Shown here piece after piece: positions 20,175 to 28,552 of a stretch of DNA of 64,000 nucleotides. The notes below the pieces were generated by a model. The model was not told the DNA's origin and made no database searches. It worked only from the letters and a program-made list of their open reading frames with translations. Both the position numbers and the translations under genes were made by a program. Origin of the DNA: Bifidobacterium olomucense (lineage in GTDB: Bacteria; Actinomycetota; Actinomycetes; Actinomycetales; Bifidobacteriaceae); contig NZ_JAAIIG010000001.1 in NCBI RefSeq assembly GCF_012932375.1, forward strand, positions 434,001-498,000. Reading direction: 5' to 3'. Numbering within the stretch: position 1 is the first letter of the stretch; every line of letters begins with the position of its first letter.

Positions 20175-21650
20175 GTGGCTCAGTCCAAACTTGATGAAGT
20201 CGTATCCCTTGCGAAGCGCCGCGGCTTCGTGTTCCCCGCCGGCGAGATCTACGGCGGCACCCGTTCCGCTTGGGATTACGGCCCGCTCGGCGTCGCGCTG
20301 AAGGACAATATCAAGCGCGAATGGTGGCGTTCGATGGTCGTCACCCGCCCCGATGTGGTCGGTGTCGATACCTCCATCATCCTGCCGACCCCGGTGTGGG
20401 TCGCTTCCGGCCACGTCGCCGTGTTCAACGATCCGCTGGTGGAATGCCTGAACTGCCACAAGCGCAATCGTGCCGACAAGCTGCAGGAGTCCTATGCCGA
20501 GAAGCATGGCGACAAGCTGCCCGAGAACGGCATGGCCGATATTGTGTGCCCCGACTGCGGTACCCGTGGCAAGTGGACCGAACCGCGTGATTTCAACATG
20601 ATGCTGCGCACGCACCTCGGCCCAGTCGAGGACGAGAACAGCCTGCACTACCTGCGCCCCGAAACCGCTCAGGGCATTTTCGTGGACTTCAAGAACGTGA
20701 TGACCTCGTCCCGTTCCAAGCCGCCGTTCGGCATCGCGAACATGGGCAAGTCCTTCCGTAACGAGATCACGCCCGGCAATTTCATCTTCCGTACCCGTGA
20801 GTTCGAACAGATGGAGATGGAGTTCTTCGTCAAGCCCGGTACCGATGAGGAATGGCATCAGTACTGGATTGACGCCCGTACCCAGTGGTATCTGGACCTT
20901 GGCGTCAAGCCGGAGAACCTGCGTCACTACGAGCATCCGAAGGAGAAGCTGGCCCACTACTCGAAGCGTACGGTGGATATCGAGTACAAGTTCGGTTTCC
21001 AGGGCTCCGATTGGGGCGAGCTCGAAGGCGTGGCCAACCGCACCGACTTCGATCTGTCCGCCCATGCCAAGCACTCCGGCGAGGATCTGAGCTACTTCAA
21101 CCAGGCCACAGGCGAAAAGTACGTGCCGTATGTGATCGAGCCGGCCGCAGGCCTGACCCGTTCGCTGATGTGCTTTCTCGTGGACGCCTACGACGTCGAT
21201 GAGGCGCCGAACACCAAGGGCGGCGTGGACAAGCGTACCGTGCTGCGTCTCGACCCGAGGCTCGCCCCGGTCAAGGCCGCTGTGCTGCCGCTCTCCAAGA
21301 AGCCGGAATTGCAGAACGTGGCGCAGAACCTGGCGGCCGATCTGCGCTTCAACGAGTGGATGATCGACTACGACGAGGCCGGTGCCATCGGCCGTCGTTA
21401 CCGTCGTGAGGATGAGATCGGCACTCCGCTGTGCATCACCGTCGATTTCGACACGCTTGAGGACCAGGCGGTTACCATTCGCGATCGTGACACGATGAAT
21501 CAGGAGCGCGTCGCACTGGACAAGGTGGCCGACTATGTGGCTGCCCGCATCGGCGAAAAGCGCACCCGCGTGCCGATGAAGCCGGTTGCTCTGGGCGGCG
21601 AGCCCTGGCCGGATTCGGTGAAGATCAACGAGGCCGGCGGCCTGTACTGA
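20175..21650 (+). CDS. glyS: Glycyl-tRNA synthetase, single-chain class II
   Basis: 491-aa homodimeric class II GlyRS that charges tRNA-Gly. Motif 2 is in [14 protein letters not shown], motif 3 near [14 protein letters not shown], and the C-terminal anticodon-binding domain follows [11 protein letters not shown] zinc-binding insertion has CLNCHK and CPDCG. It starts with GTG at 20175 behind AGAAGG. It stands alone between hairpins. Confidence 0.96.
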   Translation: MAQSKLDEVVSLAKRRGFVFPAGEIYGGTRSAWDYGPLGVALKDNIKREWWRSMVVTRPDVVGVDTSIILPTPVWVASGHVAVFNDPLVECLNCHKRNRADKLQESYAEKHGDKLPENGMADIVCPDCGTRGKWTEPRDFNMMLRTHLGPVEDENSLHYLRPETAQGIFVDFKNVMTSSRSKPPFGIANMGKSFRNEITPGNFIFRTREFEQMEMEFFVKPGTDEEWHQYWIDARTQWYLDLGVKPENLRHYEHPKEKLAHYSKRTVDIEYKFGFQGSDWGELEGVANRTDFDLSAHAKHSGEDLSYFNQATGEKYVPYVIEPAAGLTRSLMCFLVDAYDVDEAPNTKGGVDKRTVLRLDPRLAPVKAAVLPLSKKPELQNVAQNLAADLRFNEWMIDYDEAGAIGRRYRREDEIGTPLCITVDFDTLEDQAVTIRDRDTMNQERVALDKVADYVAARIGEKRTRVPMKPVALGGEPWPDSVKINEAGGLY

Positions 21651-21659
21651 TCCACATGC

Positions 21660-21695
21660 CATTTCCGCTCTTCCCTATCGTCGGAAGCGGAAATG
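21660..21695 (+). terminator. Hairpin after glyS
   Basis: Arms CATTTCCGCT and AGCGGAAATG with an inner TTCC/GGAA pair lie 10 bases past the glyS stop. No U-run follows, so it is a weak or Rho-assisted terminator. Confidence 0.6.
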
Positions 21696-21704
21696 CGACG
21701 CGAA

Positions 21705-21761
21705 ACTGAGGGGTAGTCGAAGGCCATTGCCAGGGCGGCAGAGGCCGGGCTACCCCTCAGT
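21705..21761. repeat. Inverted repeat between glyS and dus
   Basis: Perfect 12-bp arms ACTGAGGGGTAG (21705-21716) and CTACCCCTCAGT (21750-21761), with an inner GGCC pairing. It could be a second terminator for glyS or a leader element for the dus gene 135 bases further on. Confidence 0.55.
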
Positions 21762-21896
21762 CGGCTCACGCTGAGGCGTGCGTCGTGGGATATTCCCCAA
21801 GCCGACCTTCATTTCGTGTATAGAAAAGACCCACTGGGATCCCTGTGTGTTCACGGCTCGATACGGCAAAGGCGAGCCAAGGAGACAGAAAGCAAC

Positions 21897-23138
21897 GTGA
21901 CAGATACCCCCGAAACCGTAATCACCGCGCCTCGCGAGACCGATAACCTTGATCCGCGCACGGATGCACCGGTCCGACCGGCGGAGCCGGTGCATATTGC
22001 CCCTGTGCAGATCGGTGGCATCACCGTGCCGACCCCAGTGGTGCTCTCACCCATGGCAGGCGTGACCAACTGGCCGTTTCGCGTACTGTGCGAAGAATAT
22101 GGTCCGGACGGACTGTACGTGGCGGAGATGATCACCGCCCGTGCATTGGTGGCACGCAATCCCAAAGCGTTGCGCCTGTGCCGGTTTGCACCCAGTGAGA
22201 AAATCCGTTCGTTGCAGCTGTATGGTGTGAATCCGTCCATCACCGAGCAGGCTGCGCGCATCGTGGTTGATGAAGGCATGGCCGATCACGTGGATCTGAA
22301 TTTCGGTTGTCCGGTGCCCAAGGTCACTCGCCGTGGAGGCGGCTCGGCGTTGCCTTGGAAAACCGACATCTTCACCGAGCTCATTCATCGTGTGGTCGCC
22401 GTATGCGAGCCGGCGGGCATTCCTGTAACCGCGAAGATTCGTGTCGGCATCGATCATGATCATGAGACCTTTCTTCAGGCCGGCCACATTGCTCAGGAAG
22501 AGGGTGCCAAGGCCGTGACCTTGCATGCCCGAACCACTGCGGAATACTATGGCGGCCATTCCGATTGGTCGCGTATCGGCGAGCTCAAAGCGCATCTCGA
22601 TGTTCCGGTCTTCGGCAATGGCGATATCTGGGGTGCCGAAGACGCACTGGAGATGGTGCGCGAGACCGGATGCGACGGTGTGGCCATCGGCCGTGGCTGT
22701 CAAGGTCGGCCATGGTTGTTCGCCAATATCAAGAACGCTTTCGCGGGCAGCGACGAGCGCATCAATCCGAACCTTGGCGAGGTCGGACGGATCATCCGAC
22801 GCCATGCCGAACTGCTCACCGAGTTCTATGACGGTGATGAGACGATGGCCGTGCATGATCTGCGCAAGCATATCGCTTGGTATTTGAAGGGATTCCCGGT
22901 CGGAGGCTCCACACGCAAGGCGTTCATGGAATGCGAGACGCTGGATGACGTGAACCGTCAGATCGACCGTCTTGATCCGACGATCGAATACCCTCCCCGT
23001 GTCATCGACAAGCCGCGAGGCCGAGTGAGGTTCGCCAAGAAAGTGCATCTGCCCTACGGATGGCTGGATTCCCGAACTACCACACATGAGGAGCGGGAGA
23101 CCTTGTTCGGGGACGATCCGATGGATGCCAGCTACTGA
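21897..23138 (+). CDS. tRNA-dihydrouridine synthase (DusB-like)
   Basis: 413-aa FMN-dependent enzyme reducing uridines in tRNA to dihydrouridine. The TIM-barrel start VVLSPMAGVTNWPFR and the Dus signature DLNFGCPVPKVTRRGGGSAL (catalytic Cys) are clear. HARTTAEYYGG, FGNGDIW and GRGCQGRPW are FMN and substrate blocks. GTG 21897 is chosen because AAGGAGAC lies just upstream; the frame opens earlier at 21816 without support. The first 45 residues are a Thr/Pro/Asp-rich extension. Confidence 0.93.
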   Translation: MTDTPETVITAPRETDNLDPRTDAPVRPAEPVHIAPVQIGGITVPTPVVLSPMAGVTNWPFRVLCEEYGPDGLYVAEMITARALVARNPKALRLCRFAPSEKIRSLQLYGVNPSITEQAARIVVDEGMADHVDLNFGCPVPKVTRRGGGSALPWKTDIFTELIHRVVAVCEPAGIPVTAKIRVGIDHDHETFLQAGHIAQEEGAKAVTLHARTTAEYYGGHSDWSRIGELKAHLDVPVFGNGDIWGAEDALEMVRETGCDGVAIGRGCQGRPWLFANIKNAFAGSDERINPNLGEVGRIIRRHAELLTEFYDGDETMAVHDLRKHIAWYLKGFPVGGSTRKAFMECETLDDVNRQIDRLDPTIEYPPRVIDKPRGRVRFAKKVHLPYGWLDSRTTTHEERETLFGDDPMDASY

Positions 23139-23164
23139 CCAGATGCAAGTAAGACATGCATAAG

Positions 23165-23220
23165 GCGCTTTTGGGCGTACGAACCACGAAAAAATACACA
23201 CAACACGCGCTTTTGGGCGT
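23165..23220. repeat. Two 14-bp direct repeats upstream of ftsZ
   Basis: GCGCTTTTGGGCGT occurs at 23165-23178 and 23207-23220, 42 bp apart, which is close to four helical turns. The second copy also forms a small hairpin (ACACGC/GCGTGT). They lie between dus and ftsZ and may be binding sites for a regulator of ftsZ; this is unproven. Confidence 0.55.
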
Positions 23221-23291
23221 GTGAAATTTCCCCCGGCAGTAGCCTGTTTGCGCTACTCTTGGGTGTAACCGTGAAGTGACAGGAGCCAAAC

Positions 23292-24509
23292 GTGAGCGAG
23301 ATCGCGCAGACAGAGTTCAACGACAAGACCAATATCAAGGTCGTCGGCGTCGGCGGAGCCGGTGGAAACGCCGTTAACCGCATGATTGCCGAAGGCTTGC
23401 AGAACGTTGAATTTGTGGCGGTGAATACCGATGCGAAGGATCTTCTGCGCTCCGATGCCGACGTGAAAATCTCCTTGTCCGACAAGACCAGTCGAGGTCT
23501 GGGCGCCGGTGCCGATCCGGAGAAGGGCGCGAAGGCGGCCCAGGATCATCAGTCGGATATCGAAGAGTCTCTTAAGGGTGCGGACATGGTGTTCGTCACC
23601 TGTGGTGAGGGTGGCGGCACCGGTACCGGTGCAAGCCCCATCGTTGCGCGCGCCGCACACCAGCAGGGCGCTCTTACCATCGCGGTTGTCACTCGCCCGT
23701 TCAGCTTCGAAGGCCCGCAGCGCGCCGCTTCCGCGGACTACGGCATCGATAACCTGCGTAAGGAAGTCGATGCACTGATCGTGATTCCCAACGACCGTCT
23801 GCTGGAGCTTTCCGATCGTTCCATCGGCATCATTGAGGCGTTCAAGACCGCAGATACGGCATTGCTGGCCGGTGTGCAGGGCATTACCGATCTGATTTCC
23901 ATGAATTCGTACATTCACGTCGATTTCTCCGACGTGAACTCCATCCTGCGCGGTGCCGGTACTGCGCTGTTTGGCATCGGTTCGGCGCGGGGCGAGGATC
24001 GCGCCACCCAGGCGGCTGAGATCGCCATCAGCTCCCCGCTGCTGGAAGAGAGCATCGAGGGTGCGCATGGTGCCCTGATTAACATCGCCGGCCCGACCGA
24101 TCTGAAGCTGCAGGAAGCTTCCGCCGCTACTGAACTGGTGCGTAAGGCCATTCACCCGGAGGCGCAGATCATTTGGGGTCTCGCCTTGGACGACGCTTAC
24201 GGCGACGAAGTGCGTGTCACCGTCATCGCCGCTGGATTCGATCCGGTGTCTCCTCAGGACGAACCGGCTGCTCCGGCTATCCCGATGCCGGTGGCGAAGC
24301 CCGCCGCGTCCAGCCCGCAGCCCCCGACGTCCTCCGCCCCGGCTCAGCCCGCAGCCGCTCCTGCGCAGCCTGCGGCCGCTCCTGCCATGCCTGCGGCCCC
24401 TGCGGTTTCTCCGACTTCGCTGCCGTTCGACAACCCGACTTCCGCACAGCCGAATATTACGGTCAATGATCCCGCCGGCGATCTCGACATTCCCGATTTC
24501 CTGCGCTGA
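23292..24509 (+). CDS. ftsZ: Cell division protein FtsZ
   Basis: 405-aa tubulin homologue forming the division ring. GTP-binding blocks are present: [16 protein letters not shown], the tubulin signature [12 protein letters not shown], and the T7 region DFSDVNSIL. The C-terminal linker is Pro/Ala-rich (residues about 325-385) and ends in the conserved tail DLDIPDFLR that binds SepF and other partners. The start is GTG at 23292 behind AGGAGCC. sepF follows after 12 bases, so the two are one operon. Confidence 0.98.
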   Translation: MSEIAQTEFNDKTNIKVVGVGGAGGNAVNRMIAEGLQNVEFVAVNTDAKDLLRSDADVKISLSDKTSRGLGAGADPEKGAKAAQDHQSDIEESLKGADMVFVTCGEGGGTGTGASPIVARAAHQQGALTIAVVTRPFSFEGPQRAASADYGIDNLRKEVDALIVIPNDRLLELSDRSIGIIEAFKTADTALLAGVQGITDLISMNSYIHVDFSDVNSILRGAGTALFGIGSARGEDRATQAAEIAISSPLLEESIEGAHGALINIAGPTDLKLQEASAATELVRKAIHPEAQIIWGLALDDAYGDEVRVTVIAAGFDPVSPQDEPAAPAIPMPVAKPAASSPQPPTSSAPAQPAAAPAQPAAAPAMPAAPAVSPTSLPFDNPTSAQPNITVNDPAGDLDIPDFLR

Positions 24510-24521
24510 AAGGACTGATCC

Positions 24522-25001
24522 ATGGCAGGATTCATGAAAAACGCGATGTCCTATCTGGGTATGAGCGATGTTGTGGATGATGACGACGAGTACTTCGAGG
24601 AGGAGGACGAGCAGAAGCCGGCCGCCAAGTCTGCATTCGACTCTGACCATGCGGTGACGCCGATGGCTTCGACCGCTCCTTCCACGCCTTCCTCGAATAC
24701 CAAGCCGTTCCCCGGCGGTCGTGTGAATCGAATCACCACCATTCATCCGAAGTCGTATGAGGATGCGCAGCTGGTCGGTCGTGCGTTACGCGACGGTGTG
24801 CCTGTCGTGTTGAACCTCACCGGTGTGGCTGAAGCTGTGGCGTATCGCATTGTGGACTTTTCCGCCGGTGTGGTGTTCGGTGTGCGCGGTTCACTGGAAC
24901 GCGTCACTCCGCGAGTGTTCCTGCTCAGCCCGGCACAGGTGAACATCAAGGTGGAGGAACCGTCCAAGCCGTCCTCGGCGCACGATCTGTTCGCAGACTG
25001 A
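24522..25001 (+). CDS. sepF: Cell division protein SepF
   Basis: 159-aa SepF, the membrane anchor and bundler of FtsZ in Gram-positive bacteria that lack FtsA. The N-terminus [14 protein letters not shown] is the amphipathic membrane-binding helix. An acidic stretch ([12 protein letters not shown]) and a linker follow, then the SepF core with [17 protein letters not shown] and [17 protein letters not shown]. It lies 12 bases after ftsZ and ends before a terminator. Confidence 0.96.
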   Translation: MAGFMKNAMSYLGMSDVVDDDDEYFEEEDEQKPAAKSAFDSDHAVTPMASTAPSTPSSNTKPFPGGRVNRITTIHPKSYEDAQLVGRALRDGVPVVLNLTGVAEAVAYRIVDFSAGVVFGVRGSLERVTPRVFLLSPAQVNIKVEEPSKPSSAHDLFAD

Positions 25002-25102
25002 ACCGTATTGATACGCTGATACGCATTCGCGTATCAACCAACGGCCATATGACCCAATGTGTGTGCCGCAGAGCCGTATACCATTCATATAAGTTACGCA
25101 TA

Positions 25103-25130
25103 CAGCCGATTCCCAGCGGGGAGTCGGCTG
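25103..25130 (+). terminator. Terminator after ftsZ-sepF
   Basis: CAGCCGA and TCGGCTG arms with inner CCC/GGG pairing, followed by TTGTTCATT. It closes the division operon before yggT. Confidence 0.7.
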
Positions 25131-25184
25131 TTGTTCATTGTGCTTCAAGCGTACTGTTCGTGCGCAATTGTTACTGTGAGCACT

Positions 25185-25487
25185 ATGCTTTCTTTGACTT
25201 TCGCCATCATCGGCCGTGTGCTTGCGTGGTTGATCAACGCCTATATCACCGTGCTCTTCATCCGTATGATTCTCGATTGGGTCTCGGTGCTGGCGCGCAA
25301 CTGGTATCCGCGCGGCGTCGTGGCCCAGCTGATCAACGTAGTCTATTCGATTACCGAACCGCCGTTGAGATGGCTGCGTCAATACATTCGCCCCCTGCCT
25401 TTGGGAGGCATCTATCTCGATGTGAGTTTTATCGTGCTCTACTTCGCTCTGGTGGTACTCGAAAATATTGTTCTGGTGATCTTCTAA
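25185..25487 (+). CDS. YggT family membrane protein
   Basis: 100-aa protein with two hydrophobic segments, about residues 3-30 and 72-97. The family motifs FIRMILDWV and RWLRQYIRPLPLGGIYLDVS are clear. YggT genes commonly lie between sepF and divIVA in Gram-positives, as here, and are implicated in division-site or osmotic functions. ATG 25185 gives the family N-terminus; GTG 25176 is an alternative. No strong Shine-Dalgarno is seen. Confidence 0.88.
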   Translation: MLSLTFAIIGRVLAWLINAYITVLFIRMILDWVSVLARNWYPRGVVAQLINVVYSITEPPLRWLRQYIRPLPLGGIYLDVSFIVLYFALVVLENIVLVIF

Positions 25488-25495
25488 GGCCTCTT

Positions 25496-25586
25496 CCCGC
25501 AACGTTTTGCGGGCGCATGCATTGCGGTGATGATGCGAAGGGCCACTAAAGCGGTTTTTGGTCTGATATATGCAACAAAAACCACT
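25496..25586. repeat. Inverted repeats between yggT and divIVA
   Basis: CCCGCAA/TTGCGGG at 25496-25513 lies just after the yggT stop. A second pair, AGCGGTTTTTG and CAAAAACCACT (25550-25586, one mismatch), lies before the divIVA leader. One or both may end yggT transcription. Confidence 0.4.
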
Positions 25587-25677
25587 GTTTATGCCCCGAA
25601 ACGATGGGGTCGTGATAGCATTCTGATTTGAGACCAACGTAAGTGCGGGCAATGCCCCAAAGCGAGGTGCAAGATTT

Positions 25678-27024
25678 ATGGCTCTGTTGACGCCGAAGGA
25701 TATTAGGGAGCATACCTTCCAAACGGTCCGATTCAAGGAAGGATACGATGTCGACGAGGTCGACGACTTCCTCGATCAGGTTACGGAAACGGTTGAGGCT
25801 CTGGGCCGTCAGGCGGTGGCCGGCGGTCAGGCCACCCAGTCTTTGGGTCCGGATGTGAGCAAGCTCAATGCCAAGATTTCCGAGTTGAATGGTCAGGTCC
25901 AGCAGCTGCAGGCTGAGAACGCCGGTTTGAAGGAAGCCGCCGCAAAGGCGCAGCAGGCCGCTCAGGCAAGCGGCGATCAGGCTGCACAGCTGGCCAACGC
26001 CAAGCTCAATGAGGCCGAGGAATCCAACCGTGCGCTCTCCTCCCAGAATGAGCAGCTCAAGGGTCAGGTCGACCAGCTCAACGCTCAGATCGATCAGCTC
26101 ACCGCTCAGGCGGCTCAGGCTTCCGGCAATCAGGAAGCCGTCGGCCAGAAGATCGCCGCCATTCAGCAGGAGCGCGACCAGTTCCGTGCCGCCAACGAAG
26201 AGCTCCAGCGTCAGCTCGCTGCCGCTCAGCAGCAGGGTGCCGCAGCCCAGCAGCAGGCCGCCCAGATTCAGGATCTTTCCCGTCAGCTGGAAGAGGCCAA
26301 GCAGCGTGAGAACCAGCTGCGCACGCAGGTCTCCAAGGTCGAGCCGAGCACCGAGACCGGCTCCCTGCAGAAGATCGCGGGTGCCGCTTCTATGCCGGGC
26401 ACCGAGCCGGAGCGCGCCACCGCCATGCTCACCTTGGCCATGCAGCTGCACGACCAGTACGTTGAGAAGGGTAAGAACAAGGCCAAGGAGATCACCGAGG
26501 CCAGCCAGAACCGTTACAACGATTTGGTGACCAAGGCGAACAACTACTCCGATCGCACCCGTAGCGAGGCGGACGAGTACTCCACTCGCACTCGTTCCGA
26601 CGCGGATACGTACTCCGATCGCACCCGTAGCGAGGCGGACGCCTACCGCGACAAGACCCATGCGGATGCCGAGACCTACTCGCAGAACACTCGTTCCGAA
26701 GCGGACGCCTACTCCGTCAAGACTCGTCAGGATGCGGACAACTACTCCAAGACCCAGCACGAGGATGCGGACAACTACGAGAAGGAAGTGCAGCAGCGTG
26801 CCGCCGAGTACGACAAGAACACTCGCAACGCCGCCGATACGTACGCGCAGCAGGTTCGCGATAACCTCCAGACCCAGTCCAAGGTCGTGGAAGGCAACAT
26901 CCAGAGCCTCAAGCAGTTCGAAACCGAATACCGCGCTCGTCTGACCGAATATCTCGGCCAGCTGGCCGCCCAGGTGTCCGAGTCGAACAACTACGCCGAC
27001 CAGACCTCGTCCAAGAACGACTGA
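25678..27024 (+). CDS. DivIVA/Wag31-family polar growth protein
   Basis: 448-aa coiled-coil protein of the DivIVA group that marks poles and septa and directs cell-wall synthesis. The N-terminal lipid-binding domain is canonical: LLTPKDIREHTFQTVRFKEG then DVDEVDDFLDQV. Residues 55-220 are a Gln/Ala-rich coiled coil. Residues 290-399 consist of ten consecutive 11-residue repeats starting with Tyr (for example YSDRTRSEADE, YSTRTRSDADT), a hendecad coiled coil not part of minimal DivIVA. The N-terminus starts a new unit after yggT, and lspA follows 20 bases on. Confidence 0.94.
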   Translation: MALLTPKDIREHTFQTVRFKEGYDVDEVDDFLDQVTETVEALGRQAVAGGQATQSLGPDVSKLNAKISELNGQVQQLQAENAGLKEAAAKAQQAAQASGDQAAQLANAKLNEAEESNRALSSQNEQLKGQVDQLNAQIDQLTAQAAQASGNQEAVGQKIAAIQQERDQFRAANEELQRQLAAAQQQGAAAQQQAAQIQDLSRQLEEAKQRENQLRTQVSKVEPSTETGSLQKIAGAASMPGTEPERATAMLTLAMQLHDQYVEKGKNKAKEITEASQNRYNDLVTKANNYSDRTRSEADEYSTRTRSDADTYSDRTRSEADAYRDKTHADAETYSQNTRSEADAYSVKTRQDADNYSKTQHEDADNYEKEVQQRAAEYDKNTRNAADTYAQQVRDNLQTQSKVVEGNIQSLKQFETEYRARLTEYLGQLAAQVSESNNYADQTSSKND

Positions 27025-27044
27025 GCGTAGGTAGGTACGGTCGT

Positions 27045-27602
27045 ATGACGAACCAACAGGGACGGCTGCGCACCCGCGTGGCCGTCTTTGCATGTGTGGC
27101 GGCAATAGCGTTGATCGTCGACCAGCTCACTAAGGCGTGGGCCATGGCGGCGCTATCCGGAGGACAGACGGTACGGGTGATTCCCGGTCTGTTGTCGTTT
27201 ACTTTGGTGCGTAATCCCGGAGCATCACTGGGCATGGGATCAGGTGCCACGTGGATTATCAGCCTTGTGGCGTTGGTTGCATGTGTGGCCATGGTGATAC
27301 TGGGCGTGCGTACGGTTTCGATGAAATGGTCCATGATCATTGCTCTGGCATTTGCCGGAGCGTTGGGCAATCTCATCGACCGAGTGATGTATGCGGATGG
27401 CTTTTTGAACGGCAAGGTTGTGGATTTCCTCAACTACGGCTGGTCTGTAGGCAATGTGGCGGATATCTACCTTGTTGTGGCCGGTGTGGTTATGGTGCTG
27501 CTGATTCTTATGGGAGAACCGTTCAGCGAGAAGGATCTGGAACCGGCAACCGAGGAACACTCACAGGACGGGAGTGCCGATTCGAAGGCGGACGTCCTAT
27601 GA
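27045..27602 (+). CDS. lspA: Lipoprotein signal peptidase (signal peptidase II)
   Basis: 185-aa four-helix membrane aspartyl protease that cleaves prolipoproteins after lipidation. The two catalytic Asp lie in ALGNLIDRV and GNVADIYL. LIVDQLTKAW and VRNPGASLG are further family motifs. The C-terminal 25 residues are acidic and variable. Its stop overlaps the next start (ATGA), the classic lspA-rluD arrangement. A client in this window is the lipoprotein at 8846. Confidence 0.96.
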   Translation: MTNQQGRLRTRVAVFACVAAIALIVDQLTKAWAMAALSGGQTVRVIPGLLSFTLVRNPGASLGMGSGATWIISLVALVACVAMVILGVRTVSMKWSMIIALAFAGALGNLIDRVMYADGFLNGKVVDFLNYGWSVGNVADIYLVVAGVVMVLLILMGEPFSEKDLEPATEEHSQDGSADSKADVL

Positions 27603-28552
27603 GCCGTATGGTTCCCGCGCCGGATGCCCTGGTCGGCAAGCGTTTTGATGTCGCCGTCGCGAAGATGTTGGGTATATCCCGTTCAAAAGCCGCCGATCTG
27701 ATCGACGATGGTCAGGCCCGCATATTGGGCAAACAGGTATCTCGATCCAGCACGCTGGCAGCGGGGGAGACCGTAGAATTCGATTTGGTTCAGGAACAGG
27801 TCGAGCCGGAACCCATCGCCAACGATATGGCCGTGGTCTATGAGGATGACGATATCGTCGTGGTGGATAAGCCTGTAGGTGTGGCCGCCCACGCTTCCGT
27901 GGGATGGGCGGGTCCTACGGTGCTTGGATCATTGCGGGACCGTGGCGTCCACATCACTTCCTATGGTGCCGCGGGGCGTGAAGGCATCGTCTCCCGTCTC
28001 GATGTGGGAACGTCCGGACTGATGCTGGTGTGCAAATCGGATCTGGCATACACCGAAATGCGTCGGCAGTTCTCGGAGCACGAGGTTCGCAAAACCTATC
28101 ATGCGTTGGTGCAAGGTGTTTTGAAACAAGACAAGGCCACTATTGAAGCGCCGATTGGACGTGCCAAGGTATCTGATTTTCGTTTCTGTGTCACGCCCGC
28201 CGGCAAACCGGCCGTGACCCACTGGGATGTGATGGAGCGTTTCGGCCACGAAGCCACACTGGTAAGCGTCAATCTGGAGACCGGACGCACGCATCAGATT
28301 CGCGTGCATTTCTCCTCGATCGGGCATCCGCTGTGCGGAGATCCGATGTATGGCGCCAATCCGGTGCTTGCCGAAGCCCTTGGCCTTGAACGTCAGTGGT
28401 TGCATGCCATGAAGCTTGAATTCCGGCATCCGCGCACGCGGGTATGGACCACCGTCGAATCCCATTATCCGGCTGATTTGGCGGGTGCCCTTGCCGTTAT
28501 GCGTGCCCGTCATGCCGAATCGGATCAGGTTCGTATCAAATCAAGTCTTTAG
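27599..28552 (+). CDS. RluA/RluD-family pseudouridine synthase
   Basis: 317-aa RNA pseudouridine synthase. An N-terminal S4 RNA-binding domain (KMLGISRSKAADLIDDGQARI) is followed by the catalytic domain with the Asp motif GIVSRLDVGTSGLM and the blocks LETGRTHQIRVH and HPLCGDPMYG. 23S rRNA is the usual target of the RluD branch. ATG 27599 overlaps the lspA stop by 4 bases. Its end overlaps the convergent priA gene by 17 bases. Confidence 0.94.
   Translation: MSRMVPAPDALVGKRFDVAVAKMLGISRSKAADLIDDGQARILGKQVSRSSTLAAGETVEFDLVQEQVEPEPIANDMAVVYEDDDIVVVDKPVGVAAHASVGWAGPTVLGSLRDRGVHITSYGAAGREGIVSRLDVGTSGLMLVCKSDLAYTEMRRQFSEHEVRKTYHALVQGVLKQDKATIEAPIGRAKVSDFRFCVTPAGKPAVTHWDVMERFGHEATLVSVNLETGRTHQIRVHFSSIGHPLCGDPMYGANPVLAEALGLERQWLHAMKLEFRHPRTRVWTTVESHYPADLAGALAVMRARHAESDQVRIKSSL

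Noticed and set aside
20094..21662. A 522-codon open frame on the minus strand opposite glyS
   Set aside because: It is antisense to an unmistakable glycyl-tRNA synthetase. The translation is rich in His, Val, Gly and Leu with no family motifs, as expected from the complement of high-GC codons.
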